From Pseudoalteromonas flavipulchra NCIMB 2033 = ATCC BAA-314 (GTDB lineage Bacteria; Pseudomonadota; Gammaproteobacteria; Enterobacterales; Alteromonadaceae): DNA of 64,000 bases. The stretch is taken from NCBI GenBank assembly GCA_000814665.1, contig JWIH01000021.1, positions 62,001-126,000 on the forward strand, written 5' to 3'. This document shows, piece by piece, positions 9,185 through 16,828 of the stretch. A program made the translations under genes and the position numbers. The stretch's first letter is position 1; every line of letters begins with the position of its first letter. The notes under the pieces were generated by a model. The model saw only the letters and a program-made list of their open reading frames with translations, was not told where the DNA came from and made no database searches.

Positions 9185-9602
9185 GCACTTATATAAATGC
9201 CCCGTGAGATGGTCTGATATGGATGTCTATGGTGTAGTAAATAATGTATCAATCATGCGTTTGCTCGAAGAGGCTAGAGTTGATTTTATTTGGGGGATTT
9301 CAAAAAAAAATGGCGATGCATTTTTCGATCAAGGCTCGGTAGTTGTGTCTCATTCTGTTAGATATCATGCTCCATTGGTTCACAAGCATGAGCCCGTGAA
9401 CATTACAATGTGGGTAAGTGACATATCCGCAGCGACAGTAACCATTGCATATACCGTGCATGATGGCGATCGGCTTTGCACTTCAGCTGAAACAACTATG
9501 GCACCTTATTGCTATAAAAAGTCACGGCCCCGGTCTTTAAGTGCAGCAGAAAGTGCATTTTTCGAGACCTACCTTCATCAGGATAGTGGTGTTACTTTAT
9601 GA
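9177..9602 (+). CDS. Hot-dog-fold acyl thioesterase (4-HBT/YbgC-like)
   Basis: A 141-residue single hot-dog protein likely to hydrolyse an acyl-ACP or acyl-CoA thioester and release the product as an acid. RWSDMDVYGVVNNVSIMRL matches the 4-HBT motif RWxDxDxxGHVNN, keeping the catalytic Asp but with Val where the family usually has His. The remainder has the expected helix-strand spacing (SHSVRYHAPL, EPVNITMWVSDI). It overlaps both neighbours (8 bases upstream, 4 downstream), which places it firmly within the operon. Confidence 0.82.
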   Translation: MNKHLYKCPVRWSDMDVYGVVNNVSIMRLLEEARVDFIWGISKKNGDAFFDQGSVVVSHSVRYHAPLVHKHEPVNITMWVSDISAATVTIAYTVHDGDRLCTSAETTMAPYCYKKSRPRSLSAAESAFFETYLHQDSGVTL

Positions 9603-10486
9603 AGTTAGCAACCATTTTAAGCAAGGGTAGTCGCTACCCTTGCTTAGTTGACTGCAATGGTGATTTAAGAGATGTGTCGAGCATTATCAGTTCTTGGTAT
9701 GATACAGCGCTGTCACTTAGCGCACTCAACACCTTAATTTCCGATGTTAACTTAACCTTATTACCTAAGTTTAATGACCAGGAAGTTCAGTTTCTAGCGC
9801 CAATACAGCCAAAACAGATCATTTCTATAGGGCTAAATTATAGAAAGCATGCTCAGGTAGCGGGCCTTTCTTTACCAAAGGAGCCCATTATTTCTTGCAA
9901 ATCAATTGGCTCTGTATGTGGGCCGACAGACCCAGTGTTAATCCCTACGCACGCCAACCACGTCGACTGGGAAGTTGAACTCGGCGTTGTCATCGGCGAA
10001 ACCTGCCAATTATTGGAGTCAGAGCAACAAGCACACAACTCGATATTAGGGTACTGTGTCGCCAATGACTTCTCAGATAGACAATGGCTACTTGAACGTG
10101 AAGGTGAATGGGTAAAAGGCAAATCTTTTCAAAGTTTTTGTCCTCTAGGACCATACGTTGTGACTGCTGATTCCTTCTCTTACCCTCTGGACCTAACGTT
10201 AACTTGTTACGTTAATGGGGTCTTGAGACAAAATGGAAGTACGACAGACATGGTCTTTACACCTGCCTTTTTAGTGCATTATGTCAGCCAGTTTATGACC
10301 TTGTACCCAGGTGATGTAATACTGACGGGAAGCCCGGATGGTATATCCCTTGGAAATGACAATATACCCTACCTCAAGCCCGGAGACCGCGTTACAACAC
10401 ACATCAGTCAGCTAGGTTATCAAGAGCAACTTTGTCAACGTTACCCACAAAGTGAGGACATTCTAAATGAAGAATACACCATCTGA
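9599..10486 (+). CDS. Fumarylacetoacetate hydrolase (FAH) family protein
   Basis: A 295-residue protein of the FAH family, whose members hydrolyse or decarboxylate acylpyruvates and related oxo acids using a divalent metal. Metal-ligand motifs are present: DWEVELGVVIG (Glu-x-Glu) and VANDFSDRQW (Asp). GKSFQSFCPLGPYVV and PGDVILTGSPDGI are also typical of the C-terminal fold; the N-terminal 80 residues match the usual small domain. In this operon a C-C cleavage, decarboxylation or tautomerisation of a 2-oxo acid intermediate is plausible, but the reaction cannot be set from sequence. It overlaps the aminotransferase start by 20 bases. Confidence 0.85.
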   Translation: MKLATILSKGSRYPCLVDCNGDLRDVSSIISSWYDTALSLSALNTLISDVNLTLLPKFNDQEVQFLAPIQPKQIISIGLNYRKHAQVAGLSLPKEPIISCKSIGSVCGPTDPVLIPTHANHVDWEVELGVVIGETCQLLESEQQAHNSILGYCVANDFSDRQWLLEREGEWVKGKSFQSFCPLGPYVVTADSFSYPLDLTLTCYVNGVLRQNGSTTDMVFTPAFLVHYVSQFMTLYPGDVILTGSPDGISLGNDNIPYLKPGDRVTTHISQLGYQEQLCQRYPQSEDILNEEYTI

Positions 10487-11492
10487 CTTTGGTCTGACGA
10501 TGACGCCCCATATGGTCACAATAGATTGGCATGAAGCTAACGGCTGGGGCGATATTCATCTTCAGAAATATCATGACCTGTCTCTGGCGCCACATTCTCA
10601 GTGCTTTCATTATGCTCAAGGTGTATTTGAAGGGTTAAAAGCATTTAGGCAAGCAAACAACGATGCGGCATTGTTTAGAGCTTATGATCATGCTCGTCGT
10701 TTTCAATCTTCATGTGAGCGCTTAGCCATCCCTGTGTTAGGTGAAGATGTGTTTGTTGATGCGTTGCTTACGCTGCTTAAAGCAGATCTTCAATACCTTC
10801 CTGATATAAGGGAGGGTACGCTTTATTTCAGACCTTTCATAATCGCAACTGAGCCTTCATTAGGCTTCTATGGTCGAGCTAAGAGCTTCAAGTTTATTGT
10901 TATCGCGTGTCCTATGAGCAACTATTTTAGCTCAACCAACGCCATTAACATTATGGTTGAGTCCAATTACAGTCGTTCAGCTAAAGGTGGAACTGGTGCT
11001 GTTAAAGCGATTGGTAATTATGCCGGAACCATCCTCTCTCAGCAGCAGGCCAAAGAACAGAACTATCACCAGGTTCTGTGGTTAGATGCCAACCACAACA
11101 AGTATATAGAGGAGTTAAGCTCCTCAAATATTTTCTTTGTTTATAAAGACAAAGTTATAACACCTCGCCTAAGTGGCTCGATTCTACCGGGGATTACCAG
11201 AGATACCACCATCAGTCTTATACAGCAAAATAACTTTACCGTTGAAGAGTCAAGCATTGAGCTGCAACAACTTATTAATGATTGGTATAACGGCGATCTG
11301 TTAGAAGTCTTTGTTACAGGTACCACCGCGGGTATCACCTCAGTTAAAAAAATTGATTATTTACAGCACAGCCTTAATTTTGAACAGTATTTGACCGCGC
11401 AAACACTCGCTCAGAAGTTATCAGATATTCAAATATCAAAAACACAAAATAATCAATCATGGCTAACCAATCTGAATTGTCATAAAAAATAA
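10467..11492 (+). CDS. Branched-chain-aminotransferase-like class IV aminotransferase
   Basis: A 341-residue PLP fold-type IV enzyme of the type II BCAT group. The PLP Lys lies in GAVKAIGNYAGT. YIEELSSSNIFF corresponds to the EVSSCN (plant type) or EVGTMN (animal type) substrate loop, and ILPGITRD is the phosphate-binding end. FHYAQGVFEGLKAFR at the N-terminus is typical. It would convert a 2-oxo acid to a 2-amino acid with glutamate, or the reverse. No ilv genes are adjacent, so it probably serves the pathway product rather than valine/leucine synthesis. It starts inside the FAH gene (20-base overlap). Confidence 0.88.
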   Translation: MKNTPSDFGLTMTPHMVTIDWHEANGWGDIHLQKYHDLSLAPHSQCFHYAQGVFEGLKAFRQANNDAALFRAYDHARRFQSSCERLAIPVLGEDVFVDALLTLLKADLQYLPDIREGTLYFRPFIIATEPSLGFYGRAKSFKFIVIACPMSNYFSSTNAINIMVESNYSRSAKGGTGAVKAIGNYAGTILSQQQAKEQNYHQVLWLDANHNKYIEELSSSNIFFVYKDKVITPRLSGSILPGITRDTTISLIQQNNFTVEESSIELQQLINDWYNGDLLEVFVTGTTAGITSVKKIDYLQHSLNFEQYLTAQTLAQKLSDIQISKTQNNQSWLTNLNCHKK

Positions 11493-11517
11493 AACAATTA
11501 ATTTCAAGGAATTAGAT

Positions 11518-12255
11518 ATGCATAACAACATTGAAAAAAAAGCGGCTTTCGTATCGGGAGGCGCCAGAGGTATAGGACGAGAAATCGTTCGTCACCTTGT
11601 CGCACATAATTATAATGTCACATTCACCTATCGAAATAACCGAGAAGCCGCAGAGTCACTAATTCAGGAATGTGATGGTTCTGTGCTCGGTGTACTTAGT
11701 AATGCAGCAGATAAAGATAGCATTTGTCTGGCAATTGAGAAGCACATTACGCAATTTGGAAGATTAGATTATTTGATAAACAATGCGGGTATAAACAGAG
11801 ATAAGGCTTTTAAATCCCTATCTTACGAAGACTGGCAACAAGTTATAGATACTAACCTATCAGGTACCTTTTTACACTGCCAACAGGCAATCAAATACCT
11901 TATAGAAACACAAGGAAGCATTATTAACATTGCGTCTGTATCTGGCTTAATAGGCGTAGCAGGCCAGGCAAATTATGCCGCTAGTAAAGCTGGCATATTG
12001 GGTCTCACTCGTTCACTTGCCAAAGAGTATGCAAGCAGAGGTGTTAATGTTAATGCTCTAGCCCCTGGTTTTATCGTAACGGATATGACAGATAAACTGC
12101 ACGAGCGAGTAAAGGAGCAAGTACTAGGCTCGATCCCGATGAAGCGATTTGGCAGTGCAAAAGATATTGCAGAAATTGTCACTTTCTTAGGCTCAAACTC
12201 TTGTAACTATATGACAGGGCAAGTTATTCCTGTTGACGGTGGACTTTCAGTTTAA
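11518..12255 (+). CDS. FabG-like short-chain dehydrogenase (3-oxoacyl-ACP reductase)
   Basis: A 245-residue SDR. The NADPH-binding motif is SGGARGIGREI, the structural motif NNAGINRD and the active site YAASK follow a catalytic Ser in IASVSG. The C-terminus (TGQVIPVDGGLSV) is standard for FabG. It would reduce the 3-oxoacyl-ACP made by the two ketosynthases, with the MaoC protein two genes on as the dehydratase. It has its own AAGGAATTAG ribosome site 25 bases after the aminotransferase gene. Confidence 0.88.
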   Translation: MHNNIEKKAAFVSGGARGIGREIVRHLVAHNYNVTFTYRNNREAAESLIQECDGSVLGVLSNAADKDSICLAIEKHITQFGRLDYLINNAGINRDKAFKSLSYEDWQQVIDTNLSGTFLHCQQAIKYLIETQGSIINIASVSGLIGVAGQANYAASKAGILGLTRSLAKEYASRGVNVNALAPGFIVTDMTDKLHERVKEQVLGSIPMKRFGSAKDIAEIVTFLGSNSCNYMTGQVIPVDGGLSV

Positions 12256-12264
12256 AAAGGAAAG

Positions 12265-13677
12265 ATGATGGTAAGTCAAAATGCATTAACGGTATTTGAA
12301 GCACTAAAAAATCTTGGTGTCGACTGTTCTATGGATGAGGATCAATGCGTCAAGCATGGACAAGATCAGTCACCTATTTCTACCGTGATTTCTCCTGATA
12401 TAGTCGTGTACCCGAAGCATACTCAGCATGTGATGGACATTGTATCTATCGCTAATCAAATGAAAATGCCGATTGTACCTTTCGGAGCTGGTACCTCTGT
12501 TGAGGGTCACGTGCTACCAATTCATGGGGGGATTGCCATGAATATGACACACATGAACCAGATTCTCGAAATTTCTCCTGAGTCTCTTACAGCAAAAGTG
12601 CAACCAGGCGTTACCAGAAAGCAGCTTGATCAGGCACTTGCTGCATATAATTTATGTTTTCCAATTGGTCCAGGAGTGAATGCGACGCTAGGTGGGATGT
12701 GCTCAACCGGTGCCAGTGGTACCAATGCTGTTAAGTATGGAACAATGAAAGAAAACGTGCTCGGGCTTGAAGTTATTACAAGCGAAGGAAAGCTTGCTAA
12801 AACAGGCACCAAAGCGAGAAAAACAAGTGCAGGTTATGACTTGACTAGATTGATGATCGGCAGTGAGGGAACGTTGGGTGTATTCACCGAAATTACGCTG
12901 AAGCTTTACCCGGTACCAGAGCAAATATCAGTGGCCATTTGTTCTTTTGAAAGTATCTCTGACGCAGTCAACTCTGTTATTAGTATAATTCAGAATAGTA
13001 TTCCTATTGCGCGAGTAGAGCTGATGGATGGCCATACTGTTTCTTTAGTGAATGACTATAGCCAACTTGAACTATCTGAAATTCCAAAGTTAATCTTGGA
13101 GTTTCATGGATCGTCGCAGTATATCAGTGAACAAGTTGAGAGAGTAAATTCAATCGTATCTCAGTTTGGTGGTTCCGAGTTTAATTGGGCAACTGAAAAA
13201 GAAGAAAGAAACAAACTATGGCAGGCAAGACACGATACCTATTATGCCGCTATCGCCTCAAAAGAGAACGCTCGTTCGATTAGCACTGATACATGTGTTC
13301 CAATAGATAAATTGGCTGATTGCTTACTTGAATCGATTAATGAGGTTAACGACTCAGGTCTCCCTTATTTCCTTGTGGGGCATGTTGGAGATGGTAACTT
13401 TCATTTCGGATACTTGATTGACCCAGATATTGAAGCAGAGAGGCAAACTGCTGAAGCATTAAATTCCAGACTCATCGAACGTGCGATTAAGTTTGAAGGG
13501 ACTTGTACAGGTGAGCATGGTGTTGGAATGAGAAAAATGCACTATCTGGAACAGGAATTGGGGTCCGAGTCCATTAGCCTTATGCAAAAAATTAAACAAG
13601 CACTAGACCCTAATAATATCCTCAACCCGGGAAAAGTGGTGCTGCTGAATTCAGTACAGGAAGACATCGAAGGTTAA
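12265..13677 (+). CDS. FAD-linked 2-hydroxyacid dehydrogenase (GlcD / D-lactate dehydrogenase-like)
   Basis: A 470-residue FAD-binding PCMH-domain oxidoreductase. The FAD site is visible as VPFGAGTSVEGHVLPIHGG and GPGVNATLGGMCSTGASGT; the C-terminal domain has LVGHVGDGNFHFG and CTGEHGVGMRK, and it ends DPNNILNPGKV. Family members oxidise D-2-hydroxy acids to 2-oxo acids, passing electrons to quinone, cytochrome or an electron-transfer flavoprotein. Beside the aminotransferase it could make the 2-oxo acid that is then aminated. A cluster of glcE/glcF-type partners is absent. Ribosome site AAAGGAAAG; the stop is 2 bases before the next gene. Confidence 0.87.
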   Translation: MMVSQNALTVFEALKNLGVDCSMDEDQCVKHGQDQSPISTVISPDIVVYPKHTQHVMDIVSIANQMKMPIVPFGAGTSVEGHVLPIHGGIAMNMTHMNQILEISPESLTAKVQPGVTRKQLDQALAAYNLCFPIGPGVNATLGGMCSTGASGTNAVKYGTMKENVLGLEVITSEGKLAKTGTKARKTSAGYDLTRLMIGSEGTLGVFTEITLKLYPVPEQISVAICSFESISDAVNSVISIIQNSIPIARVELMDGHTVSLVNDYSQLELSEIPKLILEFHGSSQYISEQVERVNSIVSQFGGSEFNWATEKEERNKLWQARHDTYYAAIASKENARSISTDTCVPIDKLADCLLESINEVNDSGLPYFLVGHVGDGNFHFGYLIDPDIEAERQTAEALNSRLIERAIKFEGTCTGEHGVGMRKMHYLEQELGSESISLMQKIKQALDPNNILNPGKVVLLNSVQEDIEG

Positions 13678-13679
13678 GT

Positions 13680-14156
13680 ATGCACACATTAATAAGTACA
13701 CCATTTGATGAATTACACCTAGGTAAAAAGGTCACTTTATATAAAAAAGTTACTGAATCTGATGTCGAACTGTTTGCACAAGTATCTGGCGATTGTAACC
13801 CGCTTCATCTTGATGAAGTGTTCGCTCAACAAAGCGTTTTTAAAACTAGAGTTGCTCATGGCATGCTAAGTGGCGCGTTGATAAGTGCCGCGCTAGCGAT
13901 GGCAATGCCCGGACCTGGGAGTATTTATCTTGGTCAGGATCTAGCATTTTTGGGCGCGGTAAAGATTGATGAAGTTATACGTATAGAGCTTACAGTGCGA
14001 GAGAAAATAGGGATCAACAAAGTTCGTATCGAAACTAACATTTTCAATAGTGACAACAGGAAAGTGGTTGCAGGAAATGCTCAGTCTTATGTCAGTTCAG
14101 ATCAACACTCTATTGAAGTGAAAGCCTTTCCATTTTCTTATATTGGTATAGTCTAA
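13680..14156 (+). CDS. MaoC-like (R)-specific enoyl hydratase
   Basis: A 158-residue hot-dog protein of the MaoC/PhaJ group. The hydratase motif SGDCNPLHLDE (Asp and His) is followed by THGMLSGAL-like RVAHGMLSGALIS, as in (R)-3-hydroxyacyl hydratases. In an assembly line with FabG it would act as the dehydratase that forms the enoyl thioester, since no FabZ/FabA is present. It begins 3 bases after the preceding stop, and the exporter gene follows 52 bases later. Confidence 0.87.
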   Translation: MHTLISTPFDELHLGKKVTLYKKVTESDVELFAQVSGDCNPLHLDEVFAQQSVFKTRVAHGMLSGALISAALAMAMPGPGSIYLGQDLAFLGAVKIDEVIRIELTVREKIGINKVRIETNIFNSDNRKVVAGNAQSYVSSDQHSIEVKAFPFSYIGIV

Positions 14157-14208
14157 TAGAAATGTCTTAACCGCAGGTTCAATAACACTGAAAAAGGAGT
14201 GAGTTAGA

Positions 14209-15132
14209 ATGCAAAAACAGGAAGGTTTTAGAGGAAACCTCGAAATGATTGCTTCAATGACCATTGCAGGGACCATAGGCTGGTTCGTTGTGATGTCAGA
14301 ACAATCACCGGAAACGGCAGTTTTCTGGCGTTGTTTATTTGGGGCCACTTTCATGCTTTTAGTTTGTTTGTATAAGGGCATTTTTAAACAAGTTAAACTC
14401 AATAAACCGTCACTCATATTACTAACAGTTGGTGGTGTGGCTTTATCACTCAACTGGCTGTTTTTATTCAAATCCTTTTCGCTATCATCCATTGCAATTG
14501 CTACGATTACTTATCATATTGAACCGTTTATACTTGTCTTGCTTGGCGCTATCTTTTTTAAAGAGCATATTTCTACGGACAAAGTGTTGTGGCTAATATG
14601 TGCTTTCTTAGGAACCATATTTATTATTGTGGGAAAACAAGAAGGAGGGGCGGCGCTCACTGATAAAGACACTTACTTACAAGGTGTATTTTATGCGGTA
14701 ATAGCCGCGTCCTTCTATGCGATTGCGGCTATCACGGCCAAAAAGCTGAAGCATATCCCACCTCATATTATTGTGGCATTTCAACTTTTTATTGGTATTT
14801 TTGTGCTTCTTCCATTTACTCCTTTGGGAGATATTTCTGCCATTTCAGCTGTATCTTGGTCTTTTTTAGTTACGATAGGGATTATTCATACCGGGCTGAT
14901 GTGTTTACTATTATATAGTGCCATTCAGAAAATACCGACCGCTTTGGTAGGAGCGTTGTCTTTCATCTATCCGGTCGTTGCGGTTATCGTTGACTGGGCG
15001 GCATTCGATACACGCTTGACGTTACTACAATTCGCTGGTGCCAGTGCAATTTTGATAGGGGCGGCTGGTGTCAATCTAAACTGGCGGATCACAAAGAAAA
15101 AGTTAAAAGAAAATCGGAATGAGCTCGTTTAG
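14209..15132 (+). CDS. EamA/DMT-family transporter
   Basis: A 307-residue inner-membrane protein with ten predicted hydrophobic helices in two EamA repeats, the second starting near residue 155. Family members export amino acids, their derivatives and other small metabolites. As the last gene of the biosynthetic locus, preceded by AAAAAGGAGTGAGTTAGA, it is a good candidate for product export or self-protection. EPFILVLLGAIFFKE in repeat 1 is family-typical. Co-transcription with the preceding genes is inferred from the 52-base gap. Confidence 0.85.
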   Translation: MQKQEGFRGNLEMIASMTIAGTIGWFVVMSEQSPETAVFWRCLFGATFMLLVCLYKGIFKQVKLNKPSLILLTVGGVALSLNWLFLFKSFSLSSIAIATITYHIEPFILVLLGAIFFKEHISTDKVLWLICAFLGTIFIIVGKQEGGAALTDKDTYLQGVFYAVIAASFYAIAAITAKKLKHIPPHIIVAFQLFIGIFVLLPFTPLGDISAISAVSWSFLVTIGIIHTGLMCLLLYSAIQKIPTALVGALSFIYPVVAVIVDWAAFDTRLTLLQFAGASAILIGAAGVNLNWRITKKKLKENRNELV

Positions 15133-15153
15133 CTCAAAATAACCTGTATTAAA

Positions 15154-15187
15154 CCAGGCAGTCGGCTTTTCAAAGCACACTGTCTGG
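15154..15187 (+). terminator. Possible terminator hairpin after the biosynthetic operon
   Basis: CCAGGCAGT and ACTGTCTGG pair (one G-T) 20 bases after the EamA stop. There is no T run after it, so an intrinsic terminator is uncertain. Confidence 0.4.
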
Positions 15188-15674
15188 TCTGTACTCATTC
15201 ATTTTAAGCCCCCATAAAAATACTAGATAGAACTCACAGAGCATTTTCTGATTTTTGAATATGGGTCTAGACCAGGCCTCACAGGCGGCTTAGAGCAAAC
15301 TAGAGGGTCGTCAATGTCACTTTCATTCTACAAAGCGGCCGTTCAGCCAACTCATTCCTGCCCAAAACAAGCTAGAAAATTTTGCTCAAGGGGTTAACTG
15401 CTTGATTAGGGCTGCTTTATAAAATCAAGTAGTTAACCTAATTAATTGTTCAGGCTAGCGGCCTCTTTATGCGTAAAAAATATAATTGCTTATTAAGGCA
15501 AATTTAGGTGTAATGAATACATAATAAGCGCTGAGCAATGCAGGGAAAGCTTAATAACGCTAGCTAAACTGATAACACTAGCTAGGAAAGTGAGAGCCTC
15601 CAAAAAGCGATTATGCAACACAAACTGCGTGTCGCATAAATACTAAAATGTTATGTGTTCTAGCGAGGATTGAG
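15188..15674. other. Gene-free spacer with a 15-bp inverted repeat
   Basis: No plausible gene in about 490 bases. The clearest structure is GTTAACTGCTTGATT at 15393-15407 against AATCAAGTAGTTAAC at 15423-15437 (one mismatch, 15-base loop). It lacks a T run and could be a cruciform, regulator site or remnant end of a mobile element. Confidence 0.5.
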
Positions 15675-15989
15675 ATGTCTGGAAGTTACCCTGCAAAAAT
15701 AAAGAAATTACCTCTCTACGATGGTCGTTTTGATGCTTACAAGCTAGAGGCTAAAGATAGCGATGTTTTGTTCGCCTCATATCCTGCGGGAACTGAAATT
15801 CCACTACATACACATGATACTGACAACTATGGTGTAATAACTAAGGGCGAGTTGATTCTAACTATGGGTGGAAAAACTGAGAAAATAGGGCTCGGGCAGT
15901 GGTATCACGTTCCTGCCCACGTCGAACATTCAGCTCGGTTCGAAGTAGAAACAGATGAAATTGAATTCTGGTTTACAAAGAACACCTAA
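15675..15989 (+). CDS. Small cupin-domain protein
   Basis: About 104 residues forming a single cupin barrel. Motif 1 is seen as PLHTHDTDNYGVITKGEL (two His and a following Asp/Glu-like position), and motif 2 as GQWYHVPAHVEHSARF. Such proteins bind a metal and act as sugar or small-ligand binding proteins, isomerases or dioxygenase-like enzymes; the specific role is unknown. The ATG at 15675 follows GCGAGGATTG; the open frame runs back to 15648. TATGTGTT just before the gene and AACACATA just after it form a short inverted pair, possibly chance. It lies alone between non-coding stretches. Confidence 0.7.
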   Translation: MSGSYPAKIKKLPLYDGRFDAYKLEAKDSDVLFASYPAGTEIPLHTHDTDNYGVITKGELILTMGGKTEKIGLGQWYHVPAHVEHSARFEVETDEIEFWFTKNT

Positions 15990-16458
15990 CACATATGAAC
16001 CTTATCCGGTCAAGTAAGCATAACGATTCTTTTTAGCTGCTTTTAAGCAGCTAATTTGTATTGGCAACGCTTAAACCTGTTCAATTTCGTTATGTCGGTT
16101 AGCCGTTAAATCGTTTACGGCAAACACATATAGGGGCGTTACGCCGTAATCTCTTATTGCGATCTCATCGCTGCCTAAATCAGTCGATACAACTTATCGT
16201 TTAGGGCCACTAGACATTCATCGGTTAACCTTAATCTTGCACTACTCAAGGGGATGGCTCATTCGTCCAGTTAGTTAAAGGCTCAGCTAAGGTGTAAACG
16301 ATTCAATTCATTGCTTAAACAAATGCGCACCAATGGGGTGTCTAATCAAGGCCAAATAGCTTATTACTTCGACAACACTTACCTGTAAAATTCAGCTATT
16401 ACTGACAAAAACACAAATAATGCATGGTTGTTCGTGCTTATCTAGTTAGGTGTAGAGC
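15990..16458. other. Gene-free spacer with a perfect 10-bp hairpin
   Basis: No supported gene in about 470 bases. TTAGCTGCTT-TT-AAGCAGCTAA at 16033-16054 is a perfect hairpin shortly after the cupin stop, and may end its transcript. The rest probably contains the non-coding end of the IS110-type element whose transposase fragment follows, but I see no defined terminus. Confidence 0.45.
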
Positions 16459-16730
16459 TCACCCCATTGTGCGACTTAGCTTTTTAAAAAAACGTTCATC
16501 GTCGAATACCGTTTTGTTCTTAAGCATAAAATAAACACAACGACCGAGCTTATGGGCGAGCACTGAAAGTGCTTTGGCTTTGCTCATGCGTTTTGTAATT
16601 TGTTTAAGTAGCACCGAGCTTTGTCATTTCCACGTAAATAAAGTACAGCGGCTTTTCACTGAACGCCCATTTCAAGTGTCCATTTCCAATTTTATTGCCG
16701 TTGGTGCCATAGGTTTTGCCAGCGCGCAAA
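16459..16730 (-). pseudogene. Truncated, frameshifted IS110-family transposase (C-terminal remnant)
   Basis: Minus-strand translation gives AGKTYGTNGNKIGNGHLKWA then FSE. After a 2-base shift it reads AAVLYLRGNDKARCYLNKL, and after another shift RMSKAKALSVLAHKLGRCVY and FMLKNKTVFDDERFFKKL, ending in a stop at 16459. This is the C-terminal (transposase_20) part of IS110-type DEDD recombinases. Everything N-terminal of AGK is missing: homology stops at about 16723, just where the RAYT left repeat begins (16740). The gene is therefore broken by frameshifts and cut by a later rearrangement. Confidence 0.8.
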
Positions 16731-16739
16731 TCGCCGCGC

Positions 16740-16764
16740 AAATCGCTGACACCCACCACTAATT
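16740..16764 (-). repeat. Left REP-like repeat flanking the RAYT gene
   Basis: Read on the minus strand this is AATTAGTGGTGGGTGTCAGC followed by GATTT. It shares 22 of 26 bases, including an exact 16-base block TGGGTGTCAGCGATTT, with the plus-strand copy at 18031-18056, so the two are in inverted orientation around the transposase gene. Confidence 0.75.
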
Positions 16765-16828
16765 TGCACCTTCCTAAGATACCGCCTAAGCTTTATTTCT
16801 GCACTCAAAGGATTGAGAAAACCAAACT

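Noticed and set aside
15154..15187. Strong terminator for the biosynthetic operon
   Set aside because: The stem has no T run, so I list it only as a possible hairpin.
15650..15996. Cupin gene as an integron cassette
   Set aside because: TATGTGTT/AACACATA flanks are only 8 bases and no attC-like TAACAAA site is present.
16574..16762. 62-residue plus-strand open frame
   Set aside because: It is the antisense of the IS110 transposase remnant and the REP-like repeat.
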